From NCBI RefSeq assembly GCF_051020975.1, contig NW_027478160.1:15336001-15400000 (forward strand): a DNA stretch of 64,000 bases, given 5' to 3'. The notes under the pieces are model-generated. The model worked only from the letters and a program-made list of their open reading frames with translations. It had not been told where the DNA came from and made no database searches. Made by a program: the position numbers and the translations under genes. Source of the DNA: Osmia lignaria lignaria (Eukaryota > Arthropoda > Insecta > Hymenoptera > Megachilidae). Below, piece after piece: positions 1-8,347 of the stretch (the first letter of the stretch is position 1; each line of letters begins with the position of its first letter).

Positions 1-298
1 ATCGAGATATTTAAAAGTTCCGAAGCCGCACCAACATAATAGAGATACAGAAACACCGTGGCCCCTTTCGTTGAGATAACTCTGCACTAGTGCGAGCCGC
101 AAATGCCACTTCCAGCTTAGCTGTGCAGAAGAAGAACAACAAGAAGAAGAAATATCTCGAAATATGTCCGTCAGGCCCCTTCCCTTGAGATATATCTGCA
201 AATATCTCGGAAACGAAGCGAGCTATGGCAAAATGTTAAGAGACCTTTTTTGTAGAGAATTAAGTTTCCTACTTTTTATGTTCTATGATATTTTTTGA
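1..298. repeat. Partial satellite unit at left window edge
   Basis: The window opens 24 bases into a unit. Its first visible bases, ATCGAGATATTTAAAAG, are the type A version. It continues in phase into the first complete unit at 299. It carries ACTAGTGCGAGCCGC, as most type A units do, and ends with the ACTTTTTATG version of the tail that usually precedes a type B unit. Confidence 0.95.
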
Positions 299-523
299 TC
301 AGATGCGTAGTTCTCGAGATATATCAAGATATTTAAAAGTTCCGAAGCCGCACCAACATAATAGAGATACAGAAACACCGTGGCCCCTTTCTTTGAGATA
401 ACTCTGCACTATTGCGAGCTGTAAATGCCACTTCCAGCTTAGCTGTGCAGAAGAAGAACAACAAGAAGAAGAAATATCTCGAAATATGGCCGTCAGGCCC
501 CTTCCCTTGAGATATATCTGCAA
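299..523 (-). other. Recurrent 74-codon open frame, judged non-coding
   Basis: Nearly every unit has a minus-strand open frame of 74 codons at this place (representative given). It is rich in Ser/Cys in the middle, because the purine-rich GAA/CAA tract reads as Ser and Cys codons, and has aromatic residues on both sides. The usual frame has no ATG: it can open only from a TTG, with an in-frame TAG ten codons before it. The unit length is 3x107+1, so successive units cannot read through in one frame. I count 11 of 198 units where the frame is broken or its TTG is lost: those starting at 11246, 18331, 22514, 22836, 24446, 24768, 26378, 27344, 34427, 45696 and 47306. I recognise no protein family. 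Openness in the other units is expected from their near identity. A translated product is very unlikely. Confidence 0.85.
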
Positions 524-541
524 ATATCTCGGAAACGAAGC
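316..541. repeat. Two diverged internal segments within the unit
   Basis: Segments 316-348 and 509-541 both begin GAGATATATC and both have CGAAGC exactly 27 bases after their start. Aligned without gaps they match at 21 of 33 positions by hand. The offset is 193 bp one way and 129 bp the other way round the 322-bp unit. GCGAGCT also occurs twice (414-420 and 540-546). This hints that the unit grew from shorter related pieces, but the match is short and AT-rich motifs can agree by chance. Confidence 0.35.
449..472. repeat. Purine-rich mirror repeat (representative of ~198)
   Basis: The 24 bases read the same forwards and backwards on one strand: a 10-base arm AGAAGAAGAA, the centre CAAC, then the mirror arm AAGAAGAAGA. 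This is mirror, not inverted, symmetry. The arms are entirely purine on the + strand and the centre has two C. Homopurine mirror repeats are the known substrate for intramolecular triplex (H-DNA). Here the arms are short and the centre is imperfect, so triplex formation is only possible. The tract is kept in nearly every unit at the same phase. Type D units carry one A to G change in the left arm (GCAGAGGAAG), and the unit at 19297 lacks one triplet. Confidence 0.8.
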
Positions 542-567
542 GAGCTATGGCAAAATGTTAAGAGACC

Positions 568-618
568 TTTTTTGTAGAGAATTATGTTTCGTACAATTTA
601 TGTTCTATGATATTTTTT
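568..618. other. Phased A/T tracts in each unit (representative)
   Basis: Two T6 runs lie 45 bp apart, in GACCTTTTTTGTAG and GATATTTTTTGATC. Many units add a T5 run between them (CTACTTTTTATG), which is ACAATTTATG in others, including this one. A-tracts bend DNA when spaced near the helical repeat, and curvature is common in satellites. The spacing of about 45 bp is roughly four helical turns, so some curvature is plausible. The first run is shortened to T5 at 6686-6690. Confidence 0.5.
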
Positions 619-724
619 GGTCAGAAGCGTAGTTTTCGAGATATATCGAGATATTTAAAAGTTCCAAAGCCGCACCAACATAATAGAGATACAGAAACAC
701 CGTGGCCCCTTTCTTTGAGATAAC

Positions 725-773
725 TCTGCACTAGTGCGAGCCGCAAATGCCACTTCCAGCTTAGCTGTGCAGA
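725..773. repeat. Nested short inverted repeats (representative)
   Basis: In the unit starting at 621, TCTGCAC (725-731) is the exact reverse complement of GTGCAGA (767-773), with 35 bases between. Two smaller dyads overlap it: the perfect 10-bp palindrome GCACTAGTGC at 728-737 and CAGCT-T-AGCTG at 757-767. The outer arms are present in most units. The ACTAGT palindrome occurs only in units with CTAGTGCGAGCC; the alternative version, CTATTGCGAGCT, loses it. Type D units extend the outer pair to 8 bp (CTCTGCAC with GTGCAGAG). A hairpin or cruciform, or a protein-binding dyad, is possible but unproven. Confidence 0.6.
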
Positions 774-1586
774 AGAAGAACAACAAGAAGAAGAAATATC
801 TCGAAATATGTCCGTCAGGCCCCTTCCCTTGAGATAAATCTGCAAATATCTCGGAAACGAAGAGAGCTATGGCAAAATGTTAAGAGACCTTTTTTGTAGA
901 GAATTAAGTTTCCTACTTTTCATGTTCTATGATATTTTTTGATCAGATGCGTAGTTCTCGAGATATATCAAGATATTTAAAAGTTCCGAAGCCGCACCAA
1001 CATAATAGAGATACAGAAACACCGTGGCCCCTTTCTTTGAGATAACTCTGCACTATTGCGAGCTGTAAATGCCACTTCCAGCTTAGCTGTGCAGAAGAAG
1101 AACAACAAGAAGAAGAAATATCTCGAAATATGTCCGTCAGGCCCCTTCCCTTGAGATATATCTGCAAATATCTCGGAAACGAAGCGAGCTATGGCAAAAT
1201 ATTAAGAGACCTTTTTTGTAGAGAATTATGTTTCCTACAATTTATGTTCTATGATATTTTTTGATCAGAAGCGTAGTTTTCGAGATATATCGAGATATTT
1301 AAAAGTTCCGAAGCCGCACCAACATAATAGAGATACAGAAACACCGTGGCCCCTTTCGTTGAGATAACTCTGCACTAGTGCGAGCCGCAAATGCCACTTC
1401 CAGCTTAGCTGTGCAGAAGAAGAACAACAAGAAGAAGAAATATCTCGAAATATGTCCGTCAGGCCCCTTCCCTTGAGATATATCTGCAAATATCTCGGAA
1501 ACGAAGAGAGCTATGGCAAAATGTTAAGAGACCTTTTTTGTAGAGAATTAAGTTTCCTACTTTTCATGTTCTATGATATTTTTTGA

Positions 1587-4500
1587 TCAGATGCGTAGTT
1601 CTCGAGATATATCAAGATATTTAAAAGTTCCGAAGCCGCACCAACATAATAGAGATACAGAAACACCGTGGCCCCTTTCTTTGAGATAACTCTGCACTAT
1701 TGCGAGCTGTAAATGCCACTTCCAGCTTAGCTGTGCAGAAGAAGAACAACAAGAAGAAGAAATATCTCGAAATATGTCCGTCAGGCCCCTTCCCTTGAGA
1801 TATATCTGCAAATATCTCGGAAACGAAGCGAGCTATGGCAAAATGTTAAGAGACCTTTTTTGTAGAGAATTATGTTTCGTACAATTTATTTTCTATGATA
1901 TTTTTTGGTCAGAAGCGTAGTTTTCGAGATATATCGAGATATTTAAAAGTTCCAAAGCCGCACCAACATAATAGAGATACAGAAACACCGTGGCCCCTTT
2001 CTTTGAGATAACTCTGCACTAGTGCGAGCCGCAAATGCCACTTCCAGCTTAGCTGTGCAGAAGAAGAACAACAAGAAGAAGAAATATCTCGAAATATGTC
2101 CGTCAGGCCCCTTCCCTTGAGATAAATCTGCAAATATCTCGGAAACGAAGCGAGCTATGGCAAAATATTAAGAGACCTTTTTTGTAGAGAATTATGTTTC
2201 CTACAATTTATGTTCTATGATATTTTTTGATCAGAAGCGTAGTTTTCGAGATATATCGAGATATTTAAAAGTTCCAAAGCCGCACCAACATAATAGAGAT
2301 ACAGAAACACCGTGGCCCCTTTCTTTGAGATAACTCTGCACTATTGCGAGCTGTAAATGCCACTTCCAGCTTAGCTGTGCAGAAGAAGAACAACAAGAAG
2401 AAGAAATATCTCGAAATATGTCCGTCAGGCCCCTTCCCTTGAGATAAATCTGCAAATATCTCGGAAACGAAGCGAGCTATGGCAAAATATTGAGAGACCT
2501 TTTTTGTAGAGAATTATGTTTCCTACAATTTATGTTCTATGATATTTTTTGATCAGAAGCGTAGTTTTCGAGATATATCGAGATATTTAAAAGTTCCGAA
2601 GCCGCACCAACATAATAGAGATACAGAAACACCGTGGCCCCTTTCGTTGAGATAACTCTGCACTAGTGCGAGCCGCAAATGCCACTTCCAGCTTAGCTGT
2701 GCAGAAGAAGAACAACAAGAAGAAGAAATATCTCGAAATATGTCCGTCAGGCCCCTTCCCTTGAGATATATCTGCAAATATCTCGGAAACGAAGCGAGCT
2801 ATGGCAAAATGTTAAGAGACCTTTTTTGTAGAGAATTATGTTTCCTACAATTTATGTTCTATGATATTTTTTGATCAGAAGCGTAGTTTTCGAGATATAT
2901 CGAGATATTTAAAAGTTCCGAAGCCGCACCAACATAATAGAGATACAGAAACACCGTGGCCCCTTTCGTTGAGATAACTCTGCACTAGTGCGAGCCGCAA
3001 ATGCCACTTCCAGCTTAGCTGTGCAGAAGAAGAACAACAAGAAGAAGAAATATCTCGAAATATGTCCGTCAGGCCCCTTCCCTTGAGATATATCTGCAAA
3101 TATCTCGGAAACGAAGCGAGCTATGGCAAAATGTTAAGAGACCTTTTTTGTAGAGAATTATGTTTCCTACAATTTATGTTCTATGATATTTTTTGATCAG
3201 AAGCGTAGTTTTCGAGATATATCGAGATATTTAAAAGTTCCGAAGCCGCACCAACATAATAGAGATACAGAAACACCGTGGCCCCTTTCGTTGAGATAAC
3301 TCTGCACTAGTGCGAGCCGCAAATGCCACTTCCAGCTTAGCTGTGCAGAAGAAGAACAACAAGAAGAAGAAATATCTCGAAATATGTCCGTCAGGCCCCT
3401 TCCCTTGAGATATATCTGCAAATATCTCGGAAACGAAGCGAGCTATGGCAAAATGTTAAGAGACCTTTTTTGTAGAGAATTATGTTTCCTACAATTTATG
3501 TTCTATGATATTTTTTGATCAGAAGCGTAGTTTTCGAGATATATCGAGATATTTAAAAGTTCCGAAGCCGCACCAACATAATAGAGATACAGAAACACCG
3601 TGGCCCCTTTCGTTGAGATAACTCTGCACTAGTGCGAGCCGCAAATGCCACTTCCAGCTTAGCTGTGCAGAAGAAGAACAACAAGAAGAAGAAATATCTC
3701 GAAATATGTCCGTCAGGCCCCTTCCCTTGAGATATATCTGCAAATATCTCGGAAACGAAGCGAGCTATGGCAAAATGTTAAGAGACCTTTTTTGTAGAGA
3801 ATTAAGTTTCCTACTTTTTATCTTCTATGATATTTTTTGATCAGATGCGTAGTTCTCGAGATATATCAAGATATTTAAAAGTTCCGAAGCCGCACCAACA
3901 TAATAGAGATACAGAAACACCGTGGCCCCTTTCTTTGAGATAACTCTGCACTATTGCGAGCTGTAAATGCCACTTCCAGCTTAGCTGTGCAGAAGAAGAA
4001 CAACAAGAAGAAGAAATATCTCGAAATATGTCCGTCAGGCCCCTTCCCTTGAGATATATCTGCAAATATCTCGGAAACGAAGCGAGCTATGGCAAAATGT
4101 TAAGAGACCTTTTTTGTAGAGAATTATGTTTCGTACAATTTATTTTCTATGATATTTTTTGGTCAGAAGCGTAGTTTTCGAGATATATCGAGATATTTAA
4201 AAGTTCCAAAGCCGCACCAACATAATAGAGATACAGAAACACCGTGGCCCCTTTCTTTGAGATAACTCTGCACTAGTGCGAGCCGCAAATGCCACTTCCA
4301 GCTTAGCTGTGCAGAAGAAGAACAACAAGAAGAAGAAATATCTCGAAATATGTCCGTCAGGCCCCTTCCCTTGAGATAAATCTGCAAATATCTCGGAAAC
4401 GAAGCGAGCTATGGCTAAATATTAAGAGACCTTTTTTGTAGAGAATTATGTTTCCTACAATTTATGTTCTATGATATTTTTTGATCAGAAGCGTAGTTTT

Positions 4501-4806
4501 CGAGATATATCGAGATATTTAAAAGTTCCAAAGCCGCACCAACATAATAGAGATACAGAAACACCGTGGCCCCTTTCTTTGAGATAACTCTGCACTATTG
4601 CGAGCTGTAAATGCCACTTCCAGCTTAGCTGTGCAGAAGAAGAACAACAAGAAGAAGAAATATCTCGAAATATGTCCGTCAGGCCCCTTCCCTTGAGATA
4701 AATCTGCAAATATCTCGGAAACGAAGCGAGCTATGGCAAAATATTGAGAGACCTTTTTTGTAGAGAATTATGTTTCCTACAATTTATGTTCTATGATATT
4801 TTTTGA
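1587..4806. repeat. Three-unit segment repeated at seven-unit distance (2254 bp)
   Basis: The B, A and mixed units at 1587, 1909 and 2231 are matched by those at 3841, 4163 and 4485. Shared rare markers are TTTCGTACAATTTATTTTC with TTTTTTGGTCAG before the A unit, AAATATTAAGAGACC after it, and ATATTGAGAGACC after the mixed unit. The unit pair at 5773 and 6095 carries most of these markers again. Confidence 0.7.
2553..3840. repeat. Run of four near-identical type A units
   Basis: Units at 2553, 2875 and 3197 look identical by eye, with CTTTCGTTGAGATAAC in place of the usual CTTTCTTTGAG. The unit at 3519 matches them except near its end, where it switches to the ACTTTTTATC tail. The same version recurs at 1265, 5129, 5451 and 6417. 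A run of identical neighbours points to very recent single-unit amplification. Confidence 0.85.
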
Positions 4807-6416
4807 TCAGAAGCGTAGTTTTCGAGATATATCAAGATATTTAAAAGTTGCAAAGCCGCACCAACATAATAGAGATACAGAAACACCGTGGCCCCTTTCT
4901 TTGAGATAACTCTGCACTATTGCGAGCTGTAAATGCCACTTCCAGCTTAGCTGTGCAGAAGAAGAACAACAAGAAGAAGAAATATCTCGAAATATGTCCG
5001 TCAGGCCCCTTCCCTTGAGATATATCTGCAAATATCTCGGAAACGAAGCGAACTATGGCAAAATGTTAAGAGACCTTTTTTGTAGAGAATTATGTTTCCT
5101 ACAATTTATGTTCTATGATATTTTTTGATCAGAAGCGTAGTTTTCGAGATATATCGAGATATTTAAAAGTTCCGAAGCCGCACCAACATAATAGAGATAC
5201 AGAAACACCGTGGCCCCTTTCGTTGAGATAACTCTGCACTAGTGCGAGCCGCAAATGCCACTTCCAGCTTAGCTGTGCAGAAGAAGAACAACAAGAAGAA
5301 GAAATATCTCGAAATATGTCCGTCAGGCCCCTTCCCTTGAGATATATCTGCAAATATCTCGGAAACGAAGCGAGCTATGGCAAAATGTTAAGAGACCTTT
5401 TTTGTAGAGAATTATGTTTCCTACAATTTATGTTCTATGATATTTTTTGATCAGAAGCGTAGTTTTCGAGATATATCGAGATATTTAAAAGTTCCGAAGC
5501 CGCACCAACATAATAGAGATACAGAAACACCGTGGCCCCTTTCGTTGAGATAACTCTGCACTAGTGCGAGCCGCAAATGCCACTTCCAGCTTAGCTGTGC
5601 AGAAGAAGAACAACAAGAAGAAGAAATATCTCGAAATATGTCCGTCAGGCCCCTTCCCTTGAGATATATCTGCAAATATCTCGGAAACGAAGCGAGCTAT
5701 GGCAAAATGTTAAGAGACCTTTTTTGTAGAGAATTATGTTTCGTACAATTTATTTTCTATGATATTTTTTGGTCAGAAGCGTAGTTTTCGAGATATATCG
5801 AGATATTTAAAAGTTCCAAAGCCGCACCAACATAATAGAGATACAGAAACACCGTGGCCCCTTTCTTTGAGATAACTCTGCACTAGTGCGAGCCGCAAAT
5901 GCCACTTCCAGCTTAGCTGTGCAGAAGAAGAACAACAAGAAGAAGAAATATCTCGAAATATGTCCGTCAGGCCCCTTTCCTTGAGATAAATCTGCAAATA
6001 TCTCGGAAACGAAGCGAGCTATGGCAAAATATTGAGAGACCTTTTTTGTAGAGAATTATGTTTCCTACAATTTATGTTCTATGATATTTTTTGATCAGAA
6101 GCGTAGTTTTCGAGATATATCGAGATATTTAAAAGTTCCAAAGCCGCACCAACATAATAGAGATACAGAAACACCGTGGCCCCTTTCTTTGAGATAACTC
6201 TGCACTATTGCGAGCTGTAAATGCCACTTCCAGCTTAGCTGTGCAGAAGAAGAACAACAAGAAGAAGAAATATCTCGAAATATGTCCGTCAGGCCCCTTC
6301 CCTTGAGATATATCTGCAAATATCTCGGAAACGAAGCGAGCTATGGCAAAATGTTAAGAGACCTTTTTTGTAGAGAATTATATTTCCTACAATTTATGTT
6401 CTATGATATTTTTTGA

Positions 6417-6737
6417 TCAGAAGCGTAGTTTTCGAGATATATCGAGATATTTAAAAGTTCCGAAGCCGCACCAACATAATAGAGATACAGAAACACCGTG
6501 GCCCCTTTCGTTGAGATAACTCTGCACTAGTGCGAGCCGCAAATGCCACTTCCAGCTTAGCTGTGCAGAAGAAGAACAACAAGAAGAAGAAATATCTCGA
6601 AATATGTCCGTCAGGCCCCTTCCCTTGAGATATATCTGCAAATATCTCGGAAACGAAGCGAGCTATGGCAAAATGTTAAGAGACCTTTTTGTAGAGAATT
6701 AAGTTTCCTACTTTTTATGTTCTATGATATTTTTTGA
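6417..6737. repeat. 321-bp unit with 1-bp deletion
   Basis: The T6 run after GACC is T5 here (6686-6690). No other unit seen carries this length change, so it has not spread. Homopolymer slippage or a base-calling error in the run are both possible. Confidence 0.85.
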
Positions 6738-7381
6738 TCAGATGCGTAGTTCTCGAGATATATCAAGATATTTAAAAGTTCCGAAACCGCACCAACATAA
6801 TAGAGATACAGAAACACCGTGGCCCCTTTCTTTGAGATAACTCTGCACTATTGCGAGCTGTAAATGCCACTTCCAGCTTAGCTGTGCAGAAGAAGAACAA
6901 CAAGAAGAAGAAATATCTCGAAATATGTCCGTCAGGCCCCTTCCCTTGAGATATATCTGCAAATATCTCGGAAACGAAGCGAGCTATGGCAAAATGTTAA
7001 GAGACCTTTTTTGTAGAGAATTATGTTTCGTACAATTTATGTTCTATGATATTTTTTGGTCAGAAGCGTAGTTTTCGAGATATATCGAGATATTTAAAAG
7101 TTCCAAAGCCGCACCAACATAATAGAGATACAGAAACACCGTGGCCCCTTTCTTTGAGATAACTCTGCACTAGTGCGAGCCGCAAATGCCACTTCCAGCT
7201 TAGCTGTGCAGAAGAAGAACAACAAGAAGAAGAAATATCTCGAAATATGTCCGTCAGGCCCCGTCCCTTGAGATAAATCTGCAAATATCTCGGAAACGAA
7301 GCGAGCTATGGCAAAATGTTTAGAGACCTTTCTTGTAGAGAATTAAGTTTCCTACTTTTTATCTAGTATGATATTTTTTGA

Positions 7382-7703
7382 TCAGATGCGTAGTTCTCGA
7401 GATATATCAAGATATTTAAAAGTTCCGAAGCCGCACAAACATAATAGAGATACAGAAACACCGTGGCCCCTTTCTTTGAGATAACTCTGCACGATTGCGA
7501 GCTGGAAATGCCACTTCCAGTTTAGCTGTGCAGAAGAAGAACAACAAGAAGAAGAAATATCTCGAAATATGTCCATCAGGACCCTTCCCTTGAGATAAAT
7601 CTGCAAATATCTCGGAAACGAAGCGAGCTATGGCAAAATGTTAAGAGACCTTTTTTGTAGAGAATAATGTTTCCTACAATTTATGTTCTATGACATTTTT
7701 TGA
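7382..7703. repeat. Type C satellite unit (representative)
   Basis: Type C is marked by CACGATTGCGAGCTGG, CCAGTTTAGCTG and GTCCATCAGGACCC. Its changes create a local inverted repeat, CTGGAA (7502-7507) and TTCCAG (7515-7520) with a 7-base loop, which types A and B lack. Units with most of these markers start at 7382, 8670, 12535, 13179, 14467, 37003, 37647 and 49238; the one at 17043 is a recombinant of C and the common type. Confidence 0.75.
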
Positions 7704-8025
7704 TCAGAAGCGTAGTTTTCGAGATATATCGAGATATTTAAAAGTTCCGAAGCCGCACCAACATAATAGAGATACAGAAACACCGTGGCCCCTTTCTTTG
7801 AGATAACTCTGCACTATTGCGACCTGCAAATGGCACTTCCAGCTCAGCTGTGCAGAAGAAGAACAACAAGAAGAAGAAATATCTCGAAATATGTCCGTCA
7901 GGCCCCTTCCCTTGAGATAAATCTGCAAATATCTCGGAAACGAAGCGAGCTATGGCAAAATGTTAAGAGACCTTTTTTGTAGAGAATTAAGTTTCCTACT
8001 TTTTATGTTCTATGATATTTTTTGA

Positions 8026-8347
8026 TCAGATGCGTAGTTCTCGAGATATATCAAGATATTTAAAAGTTCCGAAGCCGCACCAACATAATAGAGATACAGA
8101 AACACCGTGGCCCCTTTCTTTGAGATAACTCTGCACTATTGCGAGCTGCAAATGCCACTTCCAGCTTAGCTGTGCAGAGGAAGAACAACAAGAAGAAGAA
8201 GTATCTCGAAATATGTCCGTCAGGCCCGTTCCTTTGAGCTGAATCTGCAAATATCTCGGAAACGAAGCGAGCTATGGCAAAATGTTAAGAGACGTTTTTT
8301 GTAGTGAATTATGTTTCCTACAATTTATGTTCTATGATATTTTTTGA
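8026..8347. repeat. Type D satellite unit (representative)
   Basis: Type D has GCAGAGGAAGAAC, GAAGTATCTCG and the block CCCGTTCCTTTGAGCTGAAT, which removes one GAGATA copy present in other types. Full D units start at 8026, 11569, 14145, 18653, 20260 and 26056. Units at 13823, 15433, 29597, 30885, 53424 and 54068 keep only the GAGCTGAATC part, with GGCCAGTTCC. They are probably recombinants or an older form. Confidence 0.75.

Larger units (their letters stand above)
299..620. repeat. Reference satellite unit (type B), annotated map
   Basis: First complete unit, 322 bp, 63 C and 64 G by hand count (39.4% G+C), 12 CpG. Map: 299-316 variant block with CTCGAG (an XhoI site in type B, absent from type A, which has TTCGAG); 316-325 GAGATATATC; 342-354 CCGAAGCCGCACC; 364-370 GAGATAC; 395-400 GAGATA; 414-420 GCGAGCT; 437-447 CAGCTTAGCTG, a near-palindrome; 449-472 purine-rich mirror repeat; 475-480 TATCTC; 509-518 GAGATATATC; 525-530 TATCTC; 536-546 CGAAGCGAGCT; 568-573 T6 tract; 613-618 T6 tract. 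Most units then have TGATCA (a BclI site) across the junction with the next unit; here it is TGGTCA. No promoter, polyadenylation signal or RNA polymerase III box is convincing. Confidence 0.95.
299..2230. repeat. Two-unit (644-bp) alternation, three copies
   Basis: Units at 299, 943 and 1587 are type B with CTATTGCGAGCT. Units at 621, 1265 and 1909 are type A with CTAGTGCGAGCC. The first two A units also share AAGAGAGCTATGG near their end and the tail ACTTTTCATG. This is the clearest regular B-A dimer stretch in the window. Confidence 0.8.

Noticed and set aside
335..350. tRNA-like B box (AGTTCCGAAGCC) with the T6 runs as polymerase III terminators, suggesting a SINE-derived repeat
   Set aside because: The match needs an inserted base, there is no A box at a suitable distance, and there is no A-rich or simple tail. 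The T6 runs are better explained as A-tracts.
299..620. Hammerhead ribozyme within the unit, as in some insect and amphibian satellites
   Set aside because: I looked on both strands for the CTGATGA core with a paired GAAA. The nearest, CTGATC at the unit junction, lacks the core, and the flanking stems do not form.
299..620. CENP-B box
   Set aside because: TTCGAGATATATCGAG and the reverse-strand CTTCGTTTCCGAGATA start with TTCG, but they do not fit the remaining required positions (A and CGGG) of the consensus.
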